From: Candidatus Izemoplasma sp.
GTDB lineage: Bacteria; Bacillota_I; Bacilli_A; Izemoplasmatales; Izemoplasmataceae
NCBI GenBank assembly: GCA_018402725.1
Contig: JAGYII010000001.1
Span: forward strand, 62,001 to 126,000
Length of the DNA: 64,000 nucleotides
Reading direction: 5' to 3'
Part shown: piece by piece, positions 16,459-24,004 of the stretch
Numbering within the stretch: position 1 is the first letter of the stretch
Layout: every line of letters starts with the position of its first letter
Program-made: the position numbers and the translations under genes
The notes under the pieces: generated by a model
Seen by the model: only the letters and a program-made list of their open reading frames with translations
Database searches by the model: none
What the model was told of the DNA's origin: nothing

Positions 16459-17511
16459 ATGCACCAAAGACTATATGAACTCACCATGCTTGATGGAATT
16501 CCATCTCAAGAAAAAGAAGTCAGAGATTATATGAGCCAGCACCTTAAAAAGGTGGCAGAGGTTTCCTATGATCATCTGGGCTCAATCATTGCTAAACAAG
16601 GGTCTACGGGACCTAAAGTGATGGTTGCTGGACACATGGATGAAGTCGGATTTATCATTACCACCATCACCGACGAAGGCTACTTGAAATTTACGCCAGC
16701 GGGGGGTTGGTGGTCTCAAGTCATGTTGGCCCAACAATTTCAAATCACCCTCCAACCCGGTAAGAAAATAAGAGGGACCATCGGCGCTAAAGCGCCTCAC
16801 ATTCTTACCGATGAAGAACGTAAAAAACCCGTGGACATGAATGACATGTTTTTAGACATTGGGGTTTCATCGAAAGAAGAAGCCATCAAAGTTGGGATTA
16901 AGCCCGGCCAGATGATGACGCCTTTCATTGAAACGGTTGCTTTAGCAAATCCTAAATATCTTTTAGGAAAAGCGTTTGATAACCGCGTGGGCTGTGCAGC
17001 TGTCTTAGATGTGGCCGACTATTTCCATAAAAAGCCGCTCAATGTACAATTATTTGGGGTTGGAACTGTCCAAGAAGAAGTTGGATTAAGAGGGGCTCAA
17101 ACCAGTGCATACACGGTTAGCCCTGATATTGGCATTGCGGTGGATACCACGATTTCATATGACTTTCCTAAAGGGTCAAAAGAAACTGAGCTTGGTAAAG
17201 GCCCGGCCCTCATGATTAGAGATTCTTCCATGATCGGTCATAAAGAACTCAGAGATTTTGTCTTAAAAATTGCGGAAAAAAATAAGATTCCTGTCCAACT
17301 TACCTCCCTTTTAAGAGGCGGCACTGACGGGGGCCAAATGCATTTAGCTAAGTCAGGAGCTCCTTCGATTGCTTTGTGTTTACCGGTCCGCTATCTTCAT
17401 ACACATACCTCAATGATTCATCAAGATGATTATGATCATCTTGTTAAACTGATCATTGCGGTCGTTGAAGCGCTCAATGATGAAACGGTGAAAGCTATTA
17501 CTTATGCCTAA
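16459..17511 (+). CDS. M42 family metallopeptidase (glutamyl aminopeptidase/endoglucanase-like)
   Basis: The 350-residue enzyme is an M42 (TET-type) aminopeptidase, expected to trim peptides in the cytoplasm in a large oligomer. Metal and catalytic motifs are GHMDEVGF, KAFDNRVGC, the glutamate pair in VQEEVGLRGA, VDTT and RGGTDGGQMHLA. ATG 16459 gives the standard start LYELTMLDGIPSQE; an upstream ATG at 16345 is within marR. It overlaps rsmD by 8 bases. Peptides from the Opp importer could be substrates, which is inference. Confidence 0.9.
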   Translation: MHQRLYELTMLDGIPSQEKEVRDYMSQHLKKVAEVSYDHLGSIIAKQGSTGPKVMVAGHMDEVGFIITTITDEGYLKFTPAGGWWSQVMLAQQFQITLQPGKKIRGTIGAKAPHILTDEERKKPVDMNDMFLDIGVSSKEEAIKVGIKPGQMMTPFIETVALANPKYLLGKAFDNRVGCAAVLDVADYFHKKPLNVQLFGVGTVQEEVGLRGAQTSAYTVSPDIGIAVDTTISYDFPKGSKETELGKGPALMIRDSSMIGHKELRDFVLKIAEKNKIPVQLTSLLRGGTDGGQMHLAKSGAPSIALCLPVRYLHTHTSMIHQDDYDHLVKLIIAVVEALNDETVKAITYA

Positions 17512-18037
17512 AGCCAGAGTCATCGCGGGGTCACATCGGCATCTTACCTTTGAAACCGGAGACTTTATTCAAACACGTCCCACTAAAGACCGGGTTAAAG
17601 AATCACTCTTTAATCAGCTCACGCCCCTCAGCCGTTTTAATCAAGTTTTAGATCTATTTGCAGGGACCGGTTCGCTTGGCTTTGAAGCCTTTTCAAGAGG
17701 TGCCATGGCGGTGACTTTAGTTGAATCAGATAAAGCAGTCTTTCAGCTATTAAAAAGCAATACCGAACATCTTAAAATCGATCTTACCTTAGTCTTGATG
17801 GATGCCCTTCGTTTTTTAAAAGATGCATCCATGAGTTATGATTTAATCATCTTAGACCCTCCCTATCAATCTAACTTGTTAGAAGACGCTTTAAAGATGA
17901 TTCACCAGTATAATCTTCTTTCTCCAATCGGCCTCATAGTGGGCTTGCACGAGAAAAACTTAACATCTTCGTTATTTAAAATTAATAAACACCGAAAACT
18001 AGGACGAACTCAAATCACGGTGTGGGAGCCTTTATGA
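17504..18037 (+). CDS. rsmD: 16S rRNA (guanine-966-N2)-methyltransferase RsmD
   Basis: The 177-residue methyltransferase has the RsmD start (ARVIAGSHRHL), the conserved RPTKDRVKESLFNQL, the SAM motif LDLFAGTGSLGFEA and the catalytic motif DPPY. It modifies G966 of 16S rRNA. The order rsmD-coaD, with a 4-base overlap, is typical of Bacillota. Confidence 0.95.
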   Translation: MPKARVIAGSHRHLTFETGDFIQTRPTKDRVKESLFNQLTPLSRFNQVLDLFAGTGSLGFEAFSRGAMAVTLVESDKAVFQLLKSNTEHLKIDLTLVLMDALRFLKDASMSYDLIILDPPYQSNLLEDALKMIHQYNLLSPIGLIVGLHEKNLTSSLFKINKHRKLGRTQITVWEPL

Positions 18038-18516
18038 AAATTGCGATTTATCCAGGGAGCTTTGATCCCATTACTATCGGTCATTTAGATATTATTGAAC
18101 GGGCTTTAAATATTTTTGACTCTTTATATGTGGTGGTCAGTGTGAACCCATCCAAGCACGGATTTTTCACCGTAGAAGAACGCTTAGATATGCTCAAAGA
18201 AGTGTTAAAAGACCGGCCTCGCATCACCGTGACCACGAATGATAAACTCACCGTTCAAAAAGCCAAAGAGCTTGGCGCTACGCATATTGTCCGGGGGCTT
18301 AGAGCGCTCACGGACTTTGAATATGAATTTCAGTTGACCCACGCAAACCGCGTCTTAGATAGCGATATTGATACCCTCTTTTTCATGACCGAACAAGCCC
18401 ATTCATTCTTGAGTAGTTCAGCTGTTAAAGAGATTGCGACCTTTGGCGGAGATATTAGTCAATTTTTACCGCCATATGTGTCTTTAAAATTAAAAGAAAA
18501 AACTAAAAACCGTTAA
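18034..18516 (+). CDS. coaD: Phosphopantetheine adenylyltransferase CoaD
   Basis: The 160-residue enzyme makes dephospho-CoA from 4'-phosphopantetheine. The motif YPGSFDPITIGHLDII has a canonical TxGH. RGLRALTDFEYEFQLTHANR and the C-terminal SFLSSSAVKEIA are also diagnostic. ATG 18034 follows GGGAG. An upstream GTG at 18022 would only add four residues. Confidence 0.96.
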   Translation: MKIAIYPGSFDPITIGHLDIIERALNIFDSLYVVVSVNPSKHGFFTVEERLDMLKEVLKDRPRITVTTNDKLTVQKAKELGATHIVRGLRALTDFEYEFQLTHANRVLDSDIDTLFFMTEQAHSFLSSSAVKEIATFGGDISQFLPPYVSLKLKEKTKNR

Positions 18517-18530
18517 TCCGGTTTTTTTTT
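18506..18530 (+). terminator. Rho-independent terminator after coaD
   Basis: The stem AAAACCG / CGGTTTT is followed by a long T tract; it overlaps the coaD stop region. Confidence 0.88.
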
Positions 18531-18566
18531 ACCCTAAAAGATGTCATACATCTTTTTGAGTAGAAC

Positions 18567-18595
18567 TTGGATTTTGCCTCTAAAAGTGTTAAAAT
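18567..18595 (+). promoter_or_regulatory. Probable promoter of the Fur-family gene
   Basis: TTGGAT at 18567-18572 and TAAAAT at 18590-18595 are separated by 17 bases. The predicted start is close to the ribosome site, giving a very short leader. Confidence 0.6.
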
Positions 18596-18611
18596 GAATG
18601 CAGGTGATCCA

Positions 18612-19088
18612 ATGAAAAATACCCCAGAAATTTTAGAAGATTTAAAAAAGAAAAATATTCGTTTGACCAATCAACGACGTTCAATTGTTGAGCTCTTAGA
18701 AGGCCATCACCTGACTCTACACGAATTACACAGCGGGATGAGTGCACGAGGGTTTACGAATCTTGGAACCATTTATAATAACCTCGATCTTTTAATGTCT
18801 GAAAAAGTCGTGGCTGAGATATATATAAAAGGCCGCAAGCACTATGATTTGGTCGGAAGTGATCAAAGTATTCACACGGCTGATTCACATATGCATTTAT
18901 CGTGCTCCATCAATAATAAGATCGTTGAAGTGGATGATAAAGACTTGTTTGAGATGATTAAAAATCATCCTGTTTTTAAAGGTTTTGACATTACCAAACT
19001 TCAAATTGTCGTTGAAGGTTCGTGCCCTAACTACAATCCTAAAACTTGCCACATCACGAGCGCTTGCCATATTGTTCATTTAACCTAG
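18612..19088 (+). CDS. Fur-family metal- or peroxide-responsive regulator, divergent
   Basis: The 158-residue protein has the Fur winged helix (IRLTNQRRSIVELLE, then NLGTIYNNLDLLMSEKVV). A normal second half has two CxxC zinc motifs. Here the first region reads HLSCSINNK with one cysteine. The end is a Cys-rich tail (SCPNYNPKTCHITSACH). The metal sites are therefore altered, and the choice between Fur, PerR and Zur cannot be made from sequence. ATG 18612 follows AGGTGA; longer in-frame starts lie in the promoter. Confidence 0.82.
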   Translation: MKNTPEILEDLKKKNIRLTNQRRSIVELLEGHHLTLHELHSGMSARGFTNLGTIYNNLDLLMSEKVVAEIYIKGRKHYDLVGSDQSIHTADSHMHLSCSINNKIVEVDDKDLFEMIKNHPVFKGFDITKLQIVVEGSCPNYNPKTCHITSACHIVHLT

Positions 19089-19109
19089 GGAAAATCCCTA
19101 GGTTTTTTT
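19082..19109 (+). terminator. Rho-independent terminator after the Fur-family gene
   Basis: A perfect 9-base stem AACCTAGGG / CCCTAGGTT with a 5-base loop is followed by Ts. Confidence 0.93.
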
Positions 19110-19119
19110 ATGGGAGTTC

Positions 19120-19148
19120 TTTACAAAGCGACGTCTTCATACTATAAT
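19120..19148 (+). promoter_or_regulatory. Promoter of tRNA-Arg
   Basis: TTTACA at 19120-19125 and TATAAT at 19143-19148 with a 17-base spacer, ending 11 bases before the tRNA. Confidence 0.88.
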
Positions 19149-19159
19149 AATCAAGCTGC

Positions 19160-19236
19160 GTTCCGGTAGCTCAGCTGGATAGAGCAACAGCCTTCTAAGC
19201 TGTCGGTCGGGGGTTCGAATCCCTCCCGGAACGCCA
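19160..19236 (+). tRNA. tRNA-Arg (anticodon UCU)
   Basis: A complete cloverleaf: acceptor GTTCCGG/CCGGAAC, D-stem GCTC/GAGC, anticodon stem ACAGC/GCTGT with loop CTTCTAA (anticodon TCT) and T-loop TTCGAAT. The CCA end is encoded. Confidence 0.97.
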
Positions 19237-19267
19237 TTTATTTGACTCGACCTTGTTTTTAATCCTT

Positions 19268-19294
19268 AAACTCTGAATGATTCAGAGTTTTTTT
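19268..19294 (+). terminator. Rho-independent terminator after tRNA-Arg
   Basis: The stem AAACTCTGAA / TTCAGAGTTT with a TGA loop is followed by a T run. Confidence 0.92.
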
Positions 19295-19346
19295 ATAACA
19301 ATGCATCCATACCAGCGCCTTGAAAGAAGTGGAGTAAACTAGATTT

Positions 19347-20726
19347 ATGTTAAAAAATATTTCATTAGATCTCACCGAAGGCCCCATCTATAAGCACTTA
19401 AAGCGCATTGCGATTCCTGCCTCGATAGGATTTTTGTTCAATACGCTTTTCAATGTGGTCGATACTATTTATGTGGGTCAAATTAGCACCGATGCTTTAG
19501 CGGGGTTGACGTTATCTTTTCCGGTTTACTTTATCTTGATTTCAATCGCTTTAGGGCTGGGTCAAGGGACGACGGCATTGACCTCAATCCATCTCGGTGA
19601 AAAGCGAATTGATGCGTATCACCAAAAGGTTAAAGCGTCCTTTTTCTGGGCTTTAATTTTCAGTGTCTTTATGGCTTTTTTAGCGCCAGCATTAATTCCG
19701 TTTTTATTTCGTCTGATGGGGGCTTCGGGCGCATCCTTACAACTTGGCATTGATTATTCTATCGTTATTTATGCGGGAAGTTTCTTTTTCTTCACCAACT
19801 TGTTGGTCAGTGGCATTTTAAACGCAGAAGGGAATACCAAGCCCTTCCGTAATTTCATTATCGTTGGGTTTTTCCTAAACCTCATTTTAGATCCTTTGTT
19901 TATTTTTGGTTGGTTTGGCTTGCCCGAACTTTCCACGGTCGGAGTGGCCTTAGCCACGGTGGTCGTTCAAGGTTTAGGGTCTTTTTATTTACTATGGATG
20001 TTAAAATCGTCCTCCCATTTTTCATATAAGGCCTTATTTAAAACAAAACTTGCCGTCCCTGATATCATTCAAGTATTTGCCCAAGCCGCACCGGTCGCTT
20101 TAACCAATGCGACGATTGCCATTGGAATCTTTGTGATTAATTATTATGCGCTTTTATATGGGGGCGATGTGGCAGTGGCTGCGTACGGATCAGCCCTCAG
20201 AATCGAACAAATTCTATTCTTACCGACGATTGGATTTAATATTGCCGCTTTAAGTATTATCGGCCAAAACTTTGGCGCTAAAAAGGCCAGTCGGATGAAA
20301 GAAGCGGCTTTTAAGGCCTCATATATAGGACTAGGGATCTTAACGGTCGCCATCGTTTTAATTTGGCTTTTTGCGGGACCCCTGATGCGTTTATTTTCGA
20401 ATGATGCCGTCTTGATTCAGACTGGAGTGACCTATTTACGCATTGCGACAACCGGGCTCTGGTCTTATATTTTCTTGAATATATCCGTCTCAATGCTCCA
20501 AGCCATCAAGAAACCCTTGATTTCATTTATGATTGGGCTATATCGTCAACTCTTTCCGATTGTGGTTTTCGCCTATTTAGGAGGTACTTTAGGGTTTGGC
20601 GTGTCGGGGATTTGGTGGGGGATTGTTCTTGTCAATTGGAGTGCCGCCTTAATAGCGATGCCAATTACGTTTTATCTCTTCAAAAAAGCAACGCAACGCT
20701 TTGATAATCCGCCTTCATTGGGTTGA
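19347..20726 (+). CDS. MATE family multidrug/cation antiporter
   Basis: The 459-residue protein has twelve hydrophobic segments and MATE-type repeats (PASIGFLFNTLFNVVDTIYVG in the first half and the related QAAPVALTNATIAIGIFVIN in the second). It is expected to export drugs or metabolites in exchange for sodium or protons. The ribosome site is weak (GGAG about 10 bases upstream of ATG 19347). Its stop overlaps the -35 box of the next tRNA promoter. Substrate and coupling ion are not visible from sequence. Confidence 0.92.
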   Translation: MLKNISLDLTEGPIYKHLKRIAIPASIGFLFNTLFNVVDTIYVGQISTDALAGLTLSFPVYFILISIALGLGQGTTALTSIHLGEKRIDAYHQKVKASFFWALIFSVFMAFLAPALIPFLFRLMGASGASLQLGIDYSIVIYAGSFFFFTNLLVSGILNAEGNTKPFRNFIIVGFFLNLILDPLFIFGWFGLPELSTVGVALATVVVQGLGSFYLLWMLKSSSHFSYKALFKTKLAVPDIIQVFAQAAPVALTNATIAIGIFVINYYALLYGGDVAVAAYGSALRIEQILFLPTIGFNIAALSIIGQNFGAKKASRMKEAAFKASYIGLGILTVAIVLIWLFAGPLMRLFSNDAVLIQTGVTYLRIATTGLWSYIFLNISVSMLQAIKKPLISFMIGLYRQLFPIVVFAYLGGTLGFGVSGIWWGIVLVNWSAALIAMPITFYLFKKATQRFDNPPSLG

Positions 20727-20751
20727 CTTAACCCCCCCATTATTATAGAAT
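20723..20751 (+). promoter_or_regulatory. Promoter of the tRNA-Val/tRNA-Leu pair
   Basis: TTGACT at 20723-20728 and TAGAAT at 20746-20751 with a 17-base spacer. The -35 box overlaps the MATE gene stop codon. Confidence 0.75.
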
Positions 20752-20766
20752 TGACTTTGCAGCTGT

Positions 20767-20841
20767 GGAGGATTAGCTCAGCGGGAGAGCACTTGCTTGA
20801 CGTGCAAGGGGTCGATGGTTCGAATCCGTCATTCTCCACCA
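20767..20841 (+). tRNA. tRNA-Val (anticodon GAC)
   Basis: Acceptor GGAGGAT/ATTCTCC (one G-T pair), D-stem GCTC/GAGC, anticodon stem CTTGC/GCAAG with loop TTGACGT, and T-loop TTCGAAT. The CCA end is encoded. Confidence 0.96.
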
Positions 20842-20845
20842 CTCT

Positions 20846-20932
20846 GCGAGTGTGGCGGAACTGGTAGACGCGCATGGTTGAGGGCCATGTGGCCGTAAGG
20901 CTGTGGGGGTTCAAATCCCCCCATTCGCACCA
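20846..20932 (+). tRNA. tRNA-Leu (anticodon GAG)
   Basis: Acceptor GCGAGTG/CATTCGC, anticodon stem CATGG/CCATG with loop TTGAGGG, a long class-II variable arm (TGGCCGTAAGGCTGT) and T-loop TTCAAAT. The CCA end is encoded. It starts four bases after tRNA-Val. Confidence 0.96.
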
Positions 20933-20952
20933 ATCATGTGGTTTGAACGATA

Positions 20953-20975
20953 AAGTCGCTTGTGCGGCTTTTTTT
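20953..20975 (+). terminator. Rho-independent terminator of the tRNA-Val/Leu unit
   Basis: The stem AAGTCGC / GCGGCTT with a TTGT loop runs into a T tract on the plus strand. Confidence 0.87.
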
Positions 20976-20980
20976 AATGC

Positions 20981-21010
20981 AAAAAAAAGAACGACAACGT
21001 CGTTCTTTAG
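20981..21010 (-). terminator. Rho-independent terminator of the reverse-strand csoR/split-ahpF unit
   Basis: Read on the minus strand, AAAGAACGAC / GTCGTTCTTT is followed by eight Ts. It overlaps the last codons of the AhpF-NTD-like gene. Confidence 0.92.
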
Positions 21011-21645
21011 GCAAGGGCTTCGATTTCTTTTAAGAAAGCTTCAATCGGTTGATTCCCAACGAGTTCACGGGTGCCATCAATGATAATTTTAGGAACCCCT
21101 GACACGTTAAATTGATTGGATATTTCGGGGAAGGTTTGGGCTTCAATCATTTCCCCTTCAATCATTGGATGACTCATCGCTAAACGGTGGGCATTGGATA
21201 CCGCCGGGGGACAATGGGGGCAACTTAAGGTCACAAAAACTTTAATGTTAATCTTACGGGTCAGTTTATCAAGCCGCGCTTTGACCGAAGGATCAAAACC
21301 AAAATCATGTCCGGACATATCCATCAAAGCAGATAAGAATGAATTGATTTCATGGCCGGCTGGGATGCCGTTGAATTTCACGCCTTGATAGACCCCCTCA
21401 TCATTTAAGATGACAAAACTTGGAGTGAGGCTGATGTCGTATTCTTTCGCTTCAGGACTTTTTAAGTCTTTTTCAACCACAGTAATTTTATCAGAAAGCT
21501 GACTGACTTCGAGGAGGAGTTGTTGGGTTTCTTTACAGGTTTGGCAATCCCCTTCGGTAAATAACACCAAAGTGATGTTATTTTTCATCGGGCTGAGGTA
21601 GTCTTTAATTTGTTTAGATACATCTTCATTGAGTAGTTTTTCCAT
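21007..21645 (-). CDS. AhpF N-terminal-domain-like protein (tandem thioredoxin folds, two CxxC sites)
   Basis: The 212-residue protein carries two thioredoxin-like folds. Fold 1 has CQTC (C34, C37). Fold 2 has CPHC (C142, C145) in TLSCPHCPPAV, followed by FNVSGVPKIIIDG. The linker GIPAGHEINSFLSALMDMSG and the second fold closely resemble the N-terminal domain of AhpF, which passes electrons to AhpC. In standard AhpF the first fold has no CxxC, so an extra active site is present here. Encoded 10 bases after the reductase gene, it is probably the separated partner of that protein. Archaeal-type protein disulfide oxidoreductase is an alternative name. Confidence 0.82.
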   Translation of the reverse strand: MEKLLNEDVSKQIKDYLSPMKNNITLVLFTEGDCQTCKETQQLLLEVSQLSDKITVVEKDLKSPEAKEYDISLTPSFVILNDEGVYQGVKFNGIPAGHEINSFLSALMDMSGHDFGFDPSVKARLDKLTRKINIKVFVTLSCPHCPPAVSNAHRLAMSHPMIEGEMIEAQTFPEISNQFNVSGVPKIIIDGTRELVGNQPIEAFLKEIEALA

Positions 21646-21655
21646 GATTTTCTCC

Positions 21656-22627
21656 TTAAGAATGATGAATTATATAGTTGGTGGCGGCTAAGGCGGCTGT
21701 GGCCCCTTCACCGGCTGAGATAATGATTTGTTTATACGGTTGAGTGGTGACATCACCGGCTGAAAATAAACCCGGACATGACGTCATTTGATCGCGGTCG
21801 ACAATGACTTCGCCTTGCTCATTTGTTTCGGCAAGGTGCTGAATGAGATCACTTTTAGGAATCGTTCCAATTTCGATGAATAAACCATCGGCCGGGATGT
21901 CGATTTCTTTTTGGTTGACTTTATCAAAGGCTTTAACCCCTTTCATCCGGAGGCCATCGCCATAGACTTCTTTGAGCTGGGTTTCCAAGTGGACGGTCAA
22001 ATTAGGAATCTTTTTGTGTTGATCGAGTAAGATTTGATCAGCGCGCCACTGCGAACGGTGGACGACCGTAATCTTGGAGGCCCAGGCAGCGAGGTCAATC
22101 ACGGATTCAGCCGCTGAGTTTCCTCCCCCCGACACAATGACGTGTTCATTTTTAAAGAAAGGGGCGTCACACGTCGTGCAGTAAGAAACCCCAATATTGG
22201 CATATTGTTCTTCCCCGGGAATATCAAGTTTACGAGGCGAACCCCCCGTTGCATATAAGAGGGTTTTAGCATAAAAGACTTGCTGATTATCAAGGGTGAC
22301 TTCAAAACGTTCATCAACTTTGTCAATCTTAATCACAAAGTGCCCTGTTTTAATCGGCACTTCGAGCTCTAAGGTGTGTTTCAAAAAGGCATCAGACAAG
22401 GCGCCACCTTTGATGTTCTGAATCCCAATATAATTATCGACTTCAGACGTATTATGAAGTTGGCCCCCGACTTCTGGGGTCAAAACTCCGACTTTAAGGC
22501 CTTTACGTCTCGCATAAAGAGCAGCATTCAGGCCGGCCGGACCACCGCCTACGACTAGAAAATCAAAAAGCTCAGTGGTTTCAAAGATATTTGATTCTTT
22601 AAATTTATCAACGGATATCTCAAACAT
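21656..22627 (-). CDS. Thioredoxin reductase/AhpF C-terminal-domain-like flavoprotein
   Basis: The 323-residue flavoprotein has the FAD motif GGGPAGLNAALYA (about 27-39), the redox-active pair C150-C153 in SYCTTCDAPFF, the nucleotide-binding GGGNSAAES, and the C-terminal FSAGDVTTQPYKQIIIS. The ending matches AhpF more than classical TrxB. The NADPH-specifying HRRxxxR motif reads HRSQWRA, so NADH use is possible. A leader of about 20 residues precedes the FAD domain, much as in AhpF after its linker. Together with the next gene it forms a split AhpF-type pair. No AhpC is adjacent. Confidence 0.85.
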   Translation of the reverse strand: MFEISVDKFKESNIFETTELFDFLVVGGGPAGLNAALYARRKGLKVGVLTPEVGGQLHNTSEVDNYIGIQNIKGGALSDAFLKHTLELEVPIKTGHFVIKIDKVDERFEVTLDNQQVFYAKTLLYATGGSPRKLDIPGEEQYANIGVSYCTTCDAPFFKNEHVIVSGGGNSAAESVIDLAAWASKITVVHRSQWRADQILLDQHKKIPNLTVHLETQLKEVYGDGLRMKGVKAFDKVNQKEIDIPADGLFIEIGTIPKSDLIQHLAETNEQGEVIVDRDQMTSCPGLFSAGDVTTQPYKQIIISAGEGATAALAATNYIIHHS

Positions 22628-22634
22628 GGTCTAT

Positions 22635-22886
22635 TTATCTCGCTTTCATCATGAGTTTAAGGGCTTCGTTTAATGCATAATCATCGATGACGTCGTCATC
22701 GCGTAAGGCCTGGATTAAATTATCCGTGGTTAAAACCCCGATCGCTTTATCAACGCTCGAGCGAATCGCTTTAAGTTGATTGATAATGTCTTCACATGAT
22801 AAATCACTGTCCATCATTTTAAGGACCCCTTGCATCTGACCCTGGGCGCGTTTAATCCGGTTTTTTACAGATTGATCACAAATCAT
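22635..22886 (-). CDS. CsoR/RcnR-family (DUF156) transcriptional repressor, non-canonical ligand set
   Basis: The 83-residue all-helical protein matches the CsoR family (NRIKRAQGQMQGVLKMM, then CEDIINQLKAIRSSVDKAIG). The first family cysteine is present (C31). The second-helix His and Cys that complete the Cu(I) site are missing (VLTTDNLIQAL). The second Cys of the persulfide sensor CstR is also missing. An additional C3 exists. With a redox operon downstream and a matching operator in its own promoter, it probably autoregulates this unit. The signal could be a metal, persulfide or an oxidant. Confidence 0.83.
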   Translation of the reverse strand: MICDQSVKNRIKRAQGQMQGVLKMMDSDLSCEDIINQLKAIRSSVDKAIGVLTTDNLIQALRDDDVIDDYALNEALKLMMKAR

Positions 22887-22912
22887 TAGAACCTCCTTGT
22901 AATACCATCGTA

Positions 22913-22941
22913 ATAATACCCCATAGGGTATATAAATTCAA
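22913..22941 (-). promoter_or_regulatory. Reverse-strand promoter of csoR/split-ahpF with embedded operator
   Basis: On the minus strand TTGAAT (22941-22936) and TATTAT (22918-22913) are separated by 17 bases. The spacer holds the inverted repeat ATACCC-CATA-GGGTAT at 22916-22931, which resembles CsoR-type operators (TACCC...GGGTA). A repressor bound there would block RNA polymerase directly. It lies just upstream of the CsoR-like gene and also faces the divergent lipoprotein gene. Confidence 0.82.
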
Positions 22942-23020
22942 GCCATAAACATCCTTTTTTTGTGCCAAATGATTGAAGTTAATAAGAGTCAGTGCTATAC
23001 TGCAAACGAAAGAAGGGATA

Positions 23021-23818
23021 ATGATGAAAAAAATCCTCTTAAGTTTAATCTTAATCGCCATTCTTACCTTAAGTGCTTGTCAACAGGGAACCGCCCAAGA
23101 ACAACCGGCCTTTGTCGGACAAGTGAATACTCAAACCATCATTCAAATTGATATTAACCCTTCCATCACCTTTGTCTTAGATGAAGAAGACTATGTGGTG
23201 GCGATCATAATCAATAACGAAGACGCAGAAATCATTACCGCCGATTTAGTTCTCCTCGGATTGAAATGGGAAGATGCATTAGAAGCGTATCTCACTGCCG
23301 CTCAAGAAACAGGATATTTAAACATTACTCGCAATGATAATCAAGTCACGATTTCTTTATCTTCAGAAGGAAAAGCGGATTTAGAAGTTTTCAAACAAGC
23401 CGTTCAAAACCGGGTCAGTGCATTCTTAGACCGTGAAGACATCGAAGGCCAAGTAAGAGCCAGCGAAAAATACTTTGAAGATTTAGAAGCGATTGCTGCC
23501 GCAAATAATGTGACCGTTCCGCAATGGATATTAATTCAAGCGGCCCTGCGTGCGGATGAAACCTTAACCCTAGAAGGGGCATTAGAATTAAGTACCGATG
23601 AACTTCAAACCATCTTACAAGCGACCTATCAAGACCGAATGATTCAAGCTCGTGTTTTAAAAGAAGAACTAAGAGTTATCATCCAAGCTGAAGTCGAAGC
23701 GACGATGGCCGCCATTGAATCAGGCGAACTCATTCCTCCCCAATCTTATGAAGAATTAAGAGCCTTGATTCGGGAGCGATTCAAAAGCTACCGGGATGCT
23801 CAAAACGAGGGTGAGTAG
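23021..23818 (+). CDS. Lipoprotein with RsgI-like (DINPS) domain
   Basis: The protein of about 266 residues has a signal peptide with lipobox LSAC (C20). It then has a domain QIDINPSITFVLDEEDYVV...GLKWEDALEAYL that resembles the extracytoplasmic domain of RsgI-type anti-sigma factors. In that family autoproteolysis occurs within the DxNPS motif (here residues 44-48). The rest is helical and acidic. There is no cytoplasmic anti-sigma segment or transmembrane helix, and no sigma-I gene nearby. It could be a surface sensor or a decoy domain; the function is unknown. ATG 23021 or 23024 follow AAGGGA. Confidence 0.72.
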   Translation: MMKKILLSLILIAILTLSACQQGTAQEQPAFVGQVNTQTIIQIDINPSITFVLDEEDYVVAIIINNEDAEIITADLVLLGLKWEDALEAYLTAAQETGYLNITRNDNQVTISLSSEGKADLEVFKQAVQNRVSAFLDREDIEGQVRASEKYFEDLEAIAAANNVTVPQWILIQAALRADETLTLEGALELSTDELQTILQATYQDRMIQARVLKEELRVIIQAEVEATMAAIESGELIPPQSYEELRALIRERFKSYRDAQNEGE

Positions 23819-23865
23819 GCCTGATAGTTTGCACACATAGCAGCCAAAAATTTGAATTTTATTAT

Positions 23866-23892
23866 AAAACACACCTTTTGGGTGTGTTTTTA
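23866..23892 (+). terminator. Rho-independent terminator after the RsgI-like lipoprotein
   Basis: The stem AAAACACACC / GGTGTGTTTT with a short T-rich loop, followed by TATT. It separates the lipoprotein from the rhodopsin gene. Confidence 0.87.
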
Positions 23893-23943
23893 TTATGCAT
23901 TCTGCACAAAAAGATAGATTTTAACACAATATGTAAGCGTTTT

Positions 23944-23973
23944 TTGTAATTTAAATAGTTTCTAATATATAAT
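23944..23973 (+). promoter_or_regulatory. Promoter of the sodium-pump rhodopsin gene
   Basis: TTGTAA at 23944-23949 and consensus TATAAT at 23968-23973 with an 18-base spacer. The leader is about 25 bases and has a full AGGAGG ribosome site at 23995-24000, four bases before ATG. Confidence 0.78.
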
Positions 23974-24004
23974 GTAAGCATAAAAATCTTTTTTAGGAGG
24001 AAAC

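Noticed and set aside
19160-20932. tRNA genes as attachment sites for an integrated element
   Set aside because: No repeated tRNA 3' end or integrase was found around them.
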